Shown piece by piece: positions 48,617-59,596 of a stretch of 64,000 nucleotides of DNA (its first letter is position 1; every line of letters starts with the position of its first letter). Where the stretch lies: contig OY821517.1 of the NCBI GenBank assembly GCA_963682025.1, forward strand, positions 235,242,496-235,306,495, in the 5' to 3' direction. A model generated the notes under the pieces. That model saw only the letters and a program-made list of their open reading frames with translations, made no database searches and was not told the DNA's origin. Position numbers and translations under genes: made by a program. The stretch is from Cordilura impudica. Lineage: Eukaryota > Arthropoda > Insecta > Diptera > Scathophagidae.

Positions 48617-49044
48617 ATAACATAAACATACCAGCGGCTTTTTAAGGCCACTACCTATATTAAATCATTTCGCTTGCAAGCGCTTGACAACGCACCCGGA
48701 ACTTACTAAAAGAAAAAAGAAGTAATCAAAACTAAGTCGATGAATGCATTGTAATAACAACGACAAAAAAAAAACAGAACGCTAAAAACAAAAACACAAT
48801 CGAGTTACTCTAATTACACAAGCGTTCATACAAGCCAAAAAACAAAAACGACTTAGCATATACAAATTAAATTAACAAAAACAAAACTAAAATCGTTACC
48901 CTCCACAACATTTAGTTAAGGCAAATATATGAAACCATGGTACATTGTCAAACACTTGAACATTATAGTTTATATTATACTATTCATATTATGAATATTA
49001 TGTTATATTATATTCTAATATTATTATTGTTATTATTACTATTA

Positions 49045-49082
<38 letters not shown>

Positions 49083-49920
49083 ATAATTATTATTTTTATA
49101 CACGTTGTTATATTCTCTATATTAAATTTAAACGGATCTTATACTATTCTTGTACAATTGTACTCTACACCCTATACGTGTGAAACCATGCTTCACAACA
49201 AGACTTCTAAATACTAAAGAAAGATAGGTATGAACAACTCCAGGAACTTACCAAAATTGCGTGTCGCAATTGCAGAAGAGTGCAGAACTTTTTGCCTTGG
49301 TAGCAATTTTCAATTTGTTTTTTCCTTGGTACAAAAAATCGTACCCAAAAGAAATAGCCCCAAAATATTATCAAATGTGCATTAAATTCTTTCCCATATT
49401 AAAACAACATTGCATTTTCTTAGGTAAACGCAGCTACTAATAACAGGTTAACAAAGTGATCAATAATATTCCCGATCTACCCCATATATGAACTTTCCGG
49501 CAGGAGTTTGAAGCGTATGAAGTTCTCGGTTAGCATCTACTTTTGTGTTCAAATGTGGTAAAAGTGGTTTCTAATCAAAATTAATTTCGATTAGTTTTAT
49601 AAAAATAAATTGGAAAGCATCAGTTAAACCTGGTGGCAAGCTGTTTAAACTGACTGTAACGAAAAGATCATCATTGGAAAGAATAGAACATTTCATAACC
49701 TATCCTAAAATTACTTAAGTTAGTAATATAAATTGTCGAAAATCTATTTTAAGAAAAGTGAATTGAACCCTCCCAACCCTGGGTTTTCAACAAAATAGAG
49801 TTAAACACAGTAAACTGCATAATTATCTGCAAGAATTTATGTAAATTCTTTCTCAGAACATCATCATCAAGTTCAAACGGTACGTTCATGGAGGCTTCTA
49901 CGATCTACAATATGTTTTTT
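48617..49920. other. Unique 1.3-kb cargo of copy B
   Basis: Not found in copy A or elsewhere in the window. It holds an ATT-rich microsatellite (49,016-49,092) and no recognised gene. It abuts a truncated family-A 3' module that begins at about 49,921. It may be genomic DNA trapped between two terminators. Confidence 0.5.
49016..49092 (+). repeat. (ATT)n microsatellite
   Basis: Runs of ATT interrupted by GTT and ACT. Simple slippage repeat. Confidence 0.9.
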
Positions 49921-52264
49921 AGTGATGCCAAAACAATGGAAACTTTTAAAATTTTCTACCAGAGTTCACAAAAAAATGTACAAAGGGTTTGTTTTTATTA
50001 TATTATTACCACAACGACCACAAAAACAACAAGTCCAGCTATGACAACAATGCAACATTTAGAATAACAACAGGAACAATATGGAAACATCATGTTTTTC
50101 ATTTTTTTTAATTTTTCATAGATTTACCTGGACCTGTTCCACCAAATTTTAATGATTTTTGAAGCAGAAATCTTCCCATGAATTTGGTGAATCATTCTCA
50201 CTAAAAATTATCACCCTAGCTATCCTATTGAGGGCGTGATCGTGACAAGAACAACATAGAAAATTATATTTTTTCAAGACTTTTTTTAGTTCTTCATTCA
50301 AATCTCGGGCCCTAATCGACCGATTTGGACGATTTTAAATAGCAAACTTTTCAGGATGTTAGTGAATCATTTTTTATGCCAACGAGCACCCTAGCTGCCC
50401 GATTGATGCCGTCATCGTGATTTCCACAGACGGACAGACGGACAGACGGACATCGCTATATCAACTCCGGTTGTTATAAGGATCACAAATATATATATTT
50501 TATGGGGTCCAAATTTTTTTTTCTAATTATTACAAACGGAATGACAAACTTATATATACCCTCTGCACACTGGAGTGGAGGGTATAAACAAAAATATTGC
50601 ACTGATTCTTCTCAAATTTTGTTTGTACATATTTTTGCAAAATACAAGAGACTTTACCAAACATGATCAGGATCGGTCCATTTTTGGACCTAGTCCCTTT
50701 ATAGATATAGCATCCGATATGAACTTTTTCATATCTGCAGCCAAAAAAATTAATAAAAATCCCACTCAAATTTGGTTTTTGCTTATTTTCAATGTCCAGT
50801 TAGTTGGGCCTAAGAGATAGGGTTTCTAAACGCATGGTATAGGGTATCGTATAGTCGGTCTAGACCGACTATAATTTTCTTACTTGTTTTTTAAAAGGGT
50901 TGAATAAAAAACCCACACAACTAAGTTTACGACATGCAAATGCATCACAGTGATGCCTTGGTTTTAAAAGGGTTGTAAAAAACGCTAATATCTAATAAAT
51001 TTTTTTAATTTCTTTTCTATTACTAAGTTAAATTCATTTTTTCATTTACATATGTTCTGACTAAATAAATTTCTAAAGAGAAAAATAAAGTGATGCCAAA
51101 ACAATGGAAACTTTTAAAATTTTCTACCAGAGTTCACAAAAAAATGTACAAAGGGTTTGTTTTTATTATATTATTACCACAACGACCACAAAAACAACAA
51201 GTCCAGCTATGACAACAATGCAACATTTAGAATAACAACAGGAACAATATGGAAACATCATGTTTTTCATTTTTTTTAATTTTTCATAGATTTACCTGGA
51301 CCTGTTCCACCAAATTTTAATGATTTTTGAAGCAGAAATCTTCCCATGAATTTGGTGAATCATTCTCACTAAAAATTATCACCCTAGCTATCCTATTGAG
51401 GGCGTGATCGTGACAAGAACAACATAGAAAATTATATTTTTTCAAGACTTTTTTTAGTTCTTCATTCAAATCTCGGGCCCTAATCGACCGATTTGGACGA
51501 TTTTAAATAGCAAACTTTTCAGGATGTTAGTGAATCATTTTTTATGCCAACGAGCACCCTAGCTGCCCGATTGATGCCGTCATCGTGATTTCCACAGACG
51601 GACAGACGGACAGACGGACAGACGGACATCGCTATATCAACTCCGGTTGTTATAAGGATCACAAATATATATATTTTATGGGGTCCAAATTTTTTTTTCT
51701 AATTATTACAAACGGAATGACAAACTTATATATACCCTCTGCACACTGGAGTGGAGGGTATAAACAAAAATATTGCACTGATTCTTCTCAAATTTTGTTT
51801 GTACATATTTTTGCAAAATACAAGAGACTTTACCAAACATGATCAGGATCGGTCCATTTTTGGACCTAGTCCCTTTATAGATATAGCATCCGATATGAAC
51901 TTTTTCATATCTGCAGCCAAAAAAATTAATAAAAATCCCACTCAAATTTGGTTTTTGCTTATTTTCAATGTCCAGTTAGTTGGGCCTAAGAGATAGGGTT
52001 TCTAAACGCATGGTATAGGGTATCGTATAGTCGGTCTAGACCGACTATAATTTTCTTACTTGTTTTTTAAAAGGGTTGAATAAAAAACCCACACAACTAA
52101 GTTTACGACATGCAAATGCATCACAGTGATGCCTTGGTTTTAAAAGGGTTGTAAAAAACGCTAATATCTAATAAATTTTTTTAATTTCTTTTCTATTACT
52201 AAGTTAAATTCATTTTTTCATTTACATATGTTCTGACTAAATAAATTTCTAAAGAGAAAAATAA
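49921..52264 (+). repeat. Tandem duplication of a 1,168-bp junction-spanning block
   Basis: Unit 1 is 49,921-51,088; unit 2 is 51,089-52,264, longer only by one CAGACGGA octamer (four against three). Each unit contains the family-A 3' module, the composite/family-B junction, the family-B 5' piece and part of element C's repeat and TIR. The duplication is therefore younger than all these insertions. By eye the units are identical apart from the octamer. Confidence 0.92.
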
Positions 52265-52810
52265 ACTCCAAAAAGAAAAAACATAGGCATTTCGCTGATT
52301 TTTTCATGTAAAGTGCCAAAACTGGCGATTTTTTGAAATGTTTATATGGGGAACCCCACAGGGGAGTTCCAGGGGGTGTGCCACTGGCATGGGTTGGTCG
52401 GGCCTCCAAAGTTAGTGGGGGTCGGTCATACATTTGGACTCGATTGGAGCACTCTAATAGGGTAAAAGTGGGATTTTTCAAAATTTGCCCTTACCCAAAA
52501 GTTCGACCCAAATTCTGGGACATCAGAATTCGTTTTAGAGGTATGGTTCCTTCGGCAAAGTTTCTTATTTTGATCCCTAGAATACGATTTTCACTGAGCA
52601 ATGGGCGATTTTTTTGCCTCCCCACAAATCGACCCGGCCTAGTATACACACATAGTTTGTTGTAAGAAACAACAAATCCATACACATAGTTAATATAAGA
52701 AAACAAAACAAATTCTTAAAGCGAAAAAGTTGAAAAGTATCAATTTTATCAAGTAAAGTTAATTTGAAAAATTTCATAAAAATTTATGTGAGTATATATT
52801 CATAAAAAAA

Positions 52811-53300
52811 TAGTCTTAAAAAATATATTTTCTTAAAACTTATTTTTTTAAAGTACCTTTTCTTAAAAAATTACCTTTTGTTAAAAAAAGTACTCTTTCT
52901 TAAAAAAAGTACATATTCTTAAAAGCATATTAAAAAAATAGTTTTTCTTAAAAAAGTATATATTCTTAAAACAAGTATATTTTGTTAAAAAAAAGAAGCT
53001 GTTCTTAAAAAAATATATTTTATTCAAAAAGTACCTTTTGATAAGAAAGTACCTTTTCTTAAAAAGTAATTTTTATAGTACTTTTTCTAAAAAAGTTCAT
53101 TTTAAAAAAGGTACCTTTTCTTAAAAAGTATCTTTTCTTTATAAAGGTGATTTTCTTAAAAACACCTTTTCTTAAAAAATATATTTTCTGAAAAAAGTAT
53201 TTTTTTAAACTTCCTTTTTTAAAAATTACCTTTGTTAAAAACGTAAGTTTTCTTAGAATAGTACCTTTTTTTTAAAAAAGTTAAATATCTTAAAAAATGT
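52811..53300. repeat. Degenerate TTCTTAAAAAAGTACC array
   Basis: About two dozen imperfect units of TTTTCTTAAAAA-AGTACC with a period near 18 bases fill this stretch between element C and the mariner. It belongs to the CAAGAATC-ended host element. No coding potential. Confidence 0.75.
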
Positions 53301-53358
53301 AGTTTAGAACAAAATTACAAATTGGTTTTGAAAAAAAAAGAAATACAGCGCGATTATA

Positions 53359-54304
53359 AAGGGTGATCCATTTCGAGGATCCCTACTTTTTTATTGAAAA
53401 AAAAAAAAAAAAAAACACAGAAAGTTAAAATTTAATGGGAATGTTTATTATCATTTGAAAGAACATTCTTTGGCATTTATTTTTTGAAGATTATGTCTAT
53501 AAAATGTTGGCCGCGGCTACGTCTCAGATGGTCCATCCATTGAGTCCAATTTTCGATGACTCGTTCGAGCATTTCGACTGGTAACTGGCGAATGACACGC
53601 GTGATGTTTTGCTCCAAGGCTTGAATCGAAGCAGGATTGTCCGCATAAACTTTAGACTTTACATATCCCCACAGGAAAAAGTCTAACGGTGTGATATCAC
53701 ACGATCTTGGTGGCCAATCGACCGGCCCAAAACGTGAAATTATCTGCTCACCGAAATATTCTCTCAATAAATCCATTGATTGATGCGCTGTGTGGGAAGT
53801 GCCGCCGTCTTGTTGAAACTAAATGTCACCGAGATCACGAGCTTCAATTTCAGGCATCAACTAGTCGGTTATCATGGCACGATAACGGTCGCCATTGACG
53901 GTTACGTTCTCACCGGCATCATTTTTGAAGAAATATGGACCGGTGATTCCACCGGCCCACAAACCACACCAAACCGTTGTTTTTTCTGAATGAAGTGGCA
54001 GCTCTTGAATCTCTTCAGGTTGCTCTTTGTCCCAAAAAGATGGCTGATGGTGTTGCGAACAGTACGCTCAGTAGGCCGATTATGATGACCACAAGTTGAG
54101 CGAAGTGCACGAAACACATTCTTCACAGAACATGAATTTTCGTAACAAAGTTGAACGATTTGTAAACGTTGTTCAGGCGTAAGTCTTTCCGTGATGAAAT
54201 ACCAAACAATACTAAACAAAAATAACATGACAGCATGACACGACTCACACGTGATCTGTCAAAAAAAGGCTATTGAAAAAAGTATCTCTACTTGGATCAC
54301 CCGT
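53359..54304 (-). mobile_element. Internally deleted DD41D mariner #2
   Basis: Ends AAGGGTGATCCA and (inverted) ACGGGTGATCCA are flanked by TA (53,357-53,358; 54,305-54,306). At 946 bp it is several hundred bases shorter than full-length relatives. Confidence 0.88.
53477..54228 (-). pseudogene. Mariner transposase #2, deleted
   Basis: The N-terminal helix-turn-helix is present (LTPEQRLQIVQLCYENSC, 54,190-54,130). The sequence then jumps from the linker straight to the middle of the catalytic core, so the second DNA-binding domain and the first catalytic Asp are gone. The C-terminal core remains at 53,776-53,477 with CDITPLDFFLWG. Frameshifts and a stop lie between. It is a different mariner from the one at 25.3 kb. 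Confidence 0.82.
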
Positions 54305-54306
54305 TA

Positions 54307-54988
54307 AATGATAGCACATTTTGTAATCTTATTAATAAAATTTTTAGTTTTCTTTTTTTTCATTATTTAGCTCTTTGGGATAACCATTATATGATGGAAC
54401 GTACAAAAACTCGCCGTTGCTGCTACCTTGTGAAATTCAACATATAAAAGGCCTCCTTCATGGCCAAAAAAATATAAAAATATAAAAAAGTGGCTTTTCA
54501 GGGCTACAAATTATAAAAAAGGCCCTTTTCAGGGCCACTACATAGATTCAAAAAGAGATTTTTTTGTTACTGTTTCTTTTTTTTAATAAAATAAAGGCAA
54601 TGATTATGATTATGAATTAATTTAAAAGCAAAAAGTTCCTAAATATAAATCAAAAACTTTGTGTACTCTTCAAAAAATTAAATTTTTTCCCAAATTATAA
54701 TACATAATATATTGCTTTTTTAACAATTCCAGTTTCATATTTTCTCCTAAAAATTTTTTTTCGATATTACGTTTTAAACTATTATTAGTAGATATTTGTC
54801 AACCCTGAAAATGGCTGCTTATCGCAAATCTTCTTCTTCACATGCCAAATAAACATTATGAGATCTGCCACTCATGTTCATAAATGTGATCCATGTTCAA
54901 AAGAACATTCTAAGATCTGCCACTCTTACATAATCAGTTTCCTGATGAACAACTTGCAGTTTGCACATCCTCATTTATATATGATTCT
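54307..54988. other. Right part of the CAAGAATC-ended element, no gene
   Basis: AT-rich. Two imperfect units with GGCCYTTTTCAGGGC-like words lie near 54,490-54,540, and two GAGTGGCAGATCT subterminal repeats (inverse strand) near 54,866 and 54,917. Confidence 0.5.
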
Positions 54989-54990
54989 TG

Positions 54991-55278
54991 GTAATACAAG
55001 GAACAATAGATAAAATAAAATTATATAATCGATTAAAAAACTTTAAGGATAGAGTTATAACTAAAAGAAATTTGAATAGGGAACAATTTAATTATGACAA
55101 ATCAGAAGCATATGTGAAAAATTATAAAGCTTTAAGACATAAATACGAACCTCGATATAGAAAACTGGAAGTAGATAATATCCACCCAACTAACATTAAA
55201 CGTCCCTTTAAATTTACAGATTCACTGGATATTTCGGCTTACGATTCTAATCCTACTAATAACACCGGTAATGAATAA
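54991..55278 (+). pseudogene. pol: Errantivirus integrase C-terminal domain
   Basis: The open frame VIQGTIDKIKLYNRLKNF ... YKALRHKYEPRY ... NIHPTNIKRPFKF is the GPY/F-less C-terminal tail of 17.6-like integrases. It continues the piece that stops at 33,265, and is followed within four bases by the TTA-target MITE. Confidence 0.75.
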
Positions 55279-55282
55279 CTTA

Positions 55283-55774
55283 AGGTGCTATTACATGATG
55301 TGTTTTTTACATATGTACTGTCACTTTTTTTATCCATAGGAAATTCCGCATGTCTGTCAAAATTGTCGTTTACATACGATTCATAATTTTTGTTCTCACA
55401 CGTGCATATGTATTTGCGTATGACATAACCTCTAAATGCAAACAACAGCTGATTTAATTTGTGAATTTACAAAAATTTATTATTAAAAAAAGTTATATAT
55501 ATTTTTTAATTGTTAATTAATATTAAACAATTTATTTTTCTTTCAATATTAATCTTTATAATTTACTCTGTTTTTCTTTCGCCACAAGCAGTGTTGTATT
55601 TTCATATGTTTGTCGTGCCAAAATAGAACCTGTTCTAGTTGAAAAATGTACATGTGATTTTCCTCATGTATTGTACATAAACAATGTTTCATATGTATCA
55701 CACGATGTGTACAACTTTTGTTGAGGGAAAATTTGACAGTACATATGTAAAAAACACATCGTGTAATAGCACCT
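55283..55774. mobile_element. TTA-target MITE, second copy
   Basis: Ends AGGTGCTATTACA on both strands; TTA at 55,280-55,282 and 55,775-55,777. The inner sequence is the reverse complement of the MITE at 12,271-12,761. It lies between the errantivirus pol and env. No gene inside. Confidence 0.9.
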
Positions 55775-55840
55775 TTACTGATTCAACCTATAAATTAAAG
55801 CAACAGTGGATATACAGAAATTAAGTAGGACAATGTAACA

Positions 55841-56450
55841 ATGGTCGAAGCATATTCAACGATAGTTCACATCATTTATCTAAGTGAAATCCAGGAAATA
55901 ATTAGCCACATTGAAAATAGCATACACCAGTCTAACATAAATAAACAAGTCTTACAAGCTCAGCCTAACGGGGTTATAATAAAATTTCGTACTCTACAAT
56001 TGAATAGAGGTAAAAGAGGTTTAGCTAATGTTTTGGGATCAGGTCTGAAATGGATGGCAGGAACTATGGACGAAGAAGAGAGGAAAACAATATTTACATT
56101 TACAAATTATCGATAACAATAACCATAACATAGTAGAAACCGCAAACAAATAAATCAAGATTACAAATCATTTCAATGAAACACTAACTAACTTAAAACA
56201 CACTATTGAATCGGATAGAGATATTATTCTGGGAAAAATCAATTGAATAGACAAGAATAATATAGATATTTTTTCACACATTTTTTATCTTGATTTGGTG
56301 CTAAAGATTAAAACATTGGATGATGCAGCTAACCACAATCTTATGACTAACAATGCACTAACACCAGATGAAATTAATGATTTAAATTTTGATTTCAATA
56401 AATTACAACAAATACAATTAACAGTTGCTAAATACCGGAACGAACAAATT
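55841..56450 (+). pseudogene. env: Errantivirus env, N-terminal part only
   Basis: The open piece 55,841-56,116 contains a furin-like RGKR followed by GLANVLGSGLKW, the cleavage site and fusion-peptide start conserved in insect errantivirus envelope proteins. A second piece (56,295-56,450) gives helical sequence with NALTPDEINDLNFD. A frameshift and stop lie between them. The transmembrane end is absent: a DNA transposon starts at 56,451 and the right flank is already mid-LTR. In intact relatives this glycoprotein mediates particle entry; this copy cannot. Confidence 0.75.
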
Positions 56451-59400
56451 ACACGCTGCTACAAAAACAAAAAAATCTCTGGATCTTCTGATGTGACATG
56501 GTGTATGTTGTAGGTCTCATCGAGTACAACTGAAAAAAATATTTTTTTTTTTGGTATACCCTCAAAATCTCATTTTACCGTTAAAATACCGTTATTTTTG
56601 ACTTCTCATACAAATCGATTTATTGCACTGTTATTTTCAAACCGATTTTTAAATGTGAAACGGTTTTTAAAAGAGGACAAATAGGCCTTTAAAAACTTGT
56701 GCCTATAATAGTACTTTATATAAAAATATACAGAGTTACAGTGACCAAACTTCAAATTTTCAAAATTTTTCTCAATTTTTCAACTTTGGCCGTGATTTAT
56801 TGCAATATTTTATTGGCAATGGTGCTATATATATATATTTTTCTGAAAGTGTATTTGTTTACAATTAAATTAAGTGCAATTTTATAACAATTGTTATATT
56901 TATTTCATAAATAGATATTTTTAAAAATGTTTGTTGGTTCTCCGACGCTTATAAGATGAATCATCAGTTTCGTGTTTCAGCGACCAACAGTAATCAGCTA
57001 ACATTGTTATTTTATTTTTTCCTAAGGAGCGCTGCTCAATTGATGCCAACTCTTGATGGAATCTTTCACCCTGTTCGTCGCTAAATTTACCAAGATTCTC
57101 TGGAAAAAAATTTAAATGTGAGTGCAAAAAATGAATTTTGATTGACATTCTGCATCCCATTAATTCGTACGCTTTCAAAAATTCTTTCACTTTGTCCGCA
57201 TAATCATTGCTTCTCTTGTTGCCCAAGAAATTGCTACACAAATCAATGAAGCTTAACCATGCCCTTTTATCCACTTGGTTTAGTTTATTTGTAAATGTTT
57301 TATCTCGCATAATTTTGCGAATTTGGGGACCTATGAACACTCCTGCAAACAGGAAATTGTGTTAAATGAATCATGTAAAATTAACGTGCCTCACTTAGCC
57401 TAGGAAAAGCATTTTTTAAGTGCAAAAAGGCTTCGCTTTCTCTATGAAGCCGTTTGACAAACTGCTTCATGTATCCCAGTTTAAGGTGCAATGGAGGTAA
57501 TATTATTTGATCAGTTCGCACCAGAGGAACGTTGATAAAATTTTTTTTTCCTATTTGAAGTGGGGTGCGGGATGGCCATTCCGTTCGCTGGTAGTGGTTC
57601 TGTGCACGGCTATCCCATTCACAAAGGTAACAGGGATGCTTTGTGTAACCACCTTGCATTACAAACAGGATCATTAAAACTTTTAAGTCAGACACTATTT
57701 TCCATTGATGTTTGGCGTAATTGATAACCCTTAGAATTGTTGCCATAGTTTCATAGGTCTCTCTCATGTCAGTCGCATACGCAAGAGGTACTGATGGTAA
57801 CTGACTCCCATTGTGCAGCAATACAGCTTTCAAACCTTTCAAAAACATATATGGACATTGTAAGTGTTACTTTTATATTTATGGCGTTTTTCCCCGTCTT
57901 ATAAATGTAAATAATTAAACACTTACGCTTGCATGATCCATCAATAAATAATCTCCAGTCCTTTGGTCTGTGCTCGTTACCTTGGCATAGAAACAATTCG
58001 TCTACGTCGGTACAGTAAACAAGACTGCTTTTGTCATCATTCATTTTAAAAAGATTTTCGAATGCAGTTCGGTTCTTCTCTCTTGCAAATGTGATTTTAA
58101 AGTCATTTTCGACAAGGTTTCATTGTTTCAACCGTGATGCTATAATTTCTGTTTGCCTCCATGACAGTCCCACATCGCGAACTAGATCGTGGTAATCTGA
58201 GTTAGACACTAAATGTCTTTCCGTCGATGATGAAAGCACTGGAATGAATGGTGCATCATTTTTATTTCCATGTAAATTTTCAACGGGTGAGGAATCATCT
58301 TCTCGGTTTACAGTATCGAGTTCAGCTTTTTCATTTGCTTTTGAGACTAGCTTAGAGGCGGATGGCACATCAGCATATCGTATACGGTCGCGGTTTTTGT
58401 AGCTATAGCCTACTATTACCGTTTGGCAGAAGTAGCAGTCATCAGACTTGTGAAATAATTGACGGTGCCAAGTCATCGGAATTGAAAAGGGCAAGAGATG
58501 TTTGTGACTTTTTTCATATTTGCACTTTGTAAGTGATCCGTAACATCTCGAACAAATGAACTCTGGTTCGTACCAGCGACTGCCGACAAACTCGCGGTCA
58601 AAGGAAATTTTGATTGTTTCAACTAAGGCTTTTTTTTCTAATTTGAAACGATGCTGATTATCAACAAAAAGGCCGCAAAGATAACAAAAGTTATTTCTTT
58701 TATCACACATTTCAGAACAGTGTTATTATTGTAAGTAATATTTTAATCTTGTTTTGTTTATTTGTTTATTGCTTCACTTATGCACTTTGTTTTTAGCTGC
58801 GACACAGTTTTCACCACACCTGAGAACCAATTTAATAATTCCACCACACTTCTTTTACTTTCGCTGTGGTAAAAGCTGCATTCCATTTTGAAGCTAACAA
58901 TTATGAAATTCAAATTACTGGTTTTTTCTAAAGAATCGTTTTTCGGTTTAACAGTTTTTTTGAATTGTAACGAAACCAATTTTCAGTAAGACCGCCGTGT
59001 AAAAATATAACAACTAGCAAAGCATGCAGATAACATCACAACTAGCAGTTTTACTAGAAGAATATAATAAGGTACGAGTAACAGCCCCATACAAGAGCAC
59101 AAGCAAAATTTTCTTATTTTCCAAAAAATCGCATAACTCCTGCAATTTTCCTGTTATAAAATTGCACTTAATTTAATTGTGAACAAATACACTTTCAGAA
59201 AAAAATATATATATAGCACCATTGCCAATAAAATATTGCAATAACTCACGGTCAAAATTGAAAAATTGAGAAAAACTTTGAAAATTTGAAGTTTGGTCAC
59301 CTGTAACTCTGTATATTTTTATATAAAGTACTATTATAGGCACAAGTTTTTAAAGGCCTATTTGTCCTCTTTTAAAAACCGTTTCACATTTAAAAATCGG

Positions 59401-59596
59401 TTTGAAAATAACAGTGAAATAAATCGATTTGTATGAGAAGTCAAAAATAACGGTATTTTGACGGTAAAATGAGATTTTGAGGGTATACCAAAAAAAAAAA
59501 AAAAATATTTTTTTCAGTTCTACTCGATGAGACCTACAACATACACCATGTCACATCAGAAGATCCAGAGATTTTTTTGTTTTTGTAGCAGCGTGT
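56451..59596 (-). mobile_element. DNA transposon with about 440-bp TIRs, unassigned family
   Basis: ACACGCTGCTACAAAAACAA at 56,451 is inverted at 59,596, and the arms 56,451-56,889 and 59,152-59,596 match almost throughout, including GGTATACC and the ATCGATTTGT region. The gene lies between them on the minus strand. AATT stands outside both ends, but the left flank is env and the right flank is mid-LTR, so AATT may be part of the end or chance. Confidence 0.85.
56921..58710 (-). CDS. Three-exon putative transposase with one in-frame TGA
   Basis: Exon 1 (58,710-57,927) starts MCDKRNNFCYLCG with two CxxC pairs (CYLCG, CSRCYG) like a zinc domain, then a Ser/Glu linker. One TGA at 58,120 is in frame, where relatives seem to have Trp. 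A donor GTAAGTG follows at 57,926. Exon 2 (57,835-57,386) reads LKAVLLHNGSQLPSVPLAYA, GGYTKHPCYLCEWDSRA, ILPPLHLKLGYMKQF. The second intron (57,385-57,343, 43 bp) ends CTGTTTGCAG. Exon 3 (57,342-56,921) reads VFIGPQIRKIMRDK, FLGNKRSNDYADKVK, IHFLHSHLNFFPENLG, GERFHQELASIEQR and MLADYCWSL. This architecture is widespread in arthropod genomes as uncharacterised proteins; the TIRs indicate a transposase. I cannot name the superfamily. Confidence 0.7.

Larger units (their letters stand above)
40362..50586 (+). mobile_element. Composite Helentron-like element, copy B (10.2 kb)
   Basis: It has the same 5' end as copy A, and bases 40,362-48,616 match copy A throughout except for the missing 491-bp MITE and small indels. 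It continues past the terminators at 44,576 and 48,616 through 1.3 kb of unique sequence to a third terminator at 50,586. It lies exactly at the break in the inverted family-B element (CTATTAAA / AACAAAAATATTGC), inside an A-run, with no target duplication. No coding genes. Confidence 0.82.
39888..50889 (-). mobile_element. Inverted family-B element split by composite B
   Basis: The left piece 39,888-40,361 is the reverse complement of the 3' part of the family-B element at 31,054-31,854; the right piece 50,587-50,889 is its 5' part, ending CTTACTTGTTT. Joined, the two pieces give an uninterrupted element. It was inserted in the T-run of GATACGTTAAT/TTTAAAAGGG in element C's repeats without target duplication. 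Confidence 0.88.
36660..52641 (-). mobile_element. Element C: long-TIR DNA transposon, GTATACAC duplication
   Basis: TAGGGCGGGTCGATTT at 36,660 and, inverted, TAGGCCGGGTCGATTT at 52,641 begin TIRs of about 450 bp (36,660-37,115 and 52,190-52,641). Both read through ATCGCCCATTGCTCAGTG and TTTGGCACTTTACATGAAAA. The 8-bp duplication GTATACAC stands at 36,652-36,659 and 52,642-52,649. Its own body is about 5 kb; the rest is the inserted family-B element and composite B, plus a tandem duplication. An 8-bp duplication is hAT-like but the transposase does not look like hAT. Confidence 0.88.
33266..54990. mobile_element. CAAGAATC-ended transposon hosting Transib #2, element C and a mariner
   Basis: CAAGAATCATATATAAATGA at 33,266 is exactly inverted at 54,990, and similarity continues through GGATGTGCAAACTG. 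GAGTGGCAGATCT recurs once at the left and twice at the right as a subterminal repeat. Its own sequence after removing nested elements is only about 1.8 kb without a transposase. It interrupts the integrase ORF. I see no convincing target duplication (flanks AGTAG and GTAAT). Superfamily unassigned. Confidence 0.7.

Noticed and set aside
49016..49092. (ATT)n tract as a LINE tail
   Set aside because: No coding sequence or LINE 3' end precedes it on either strand; simple microsatellite.
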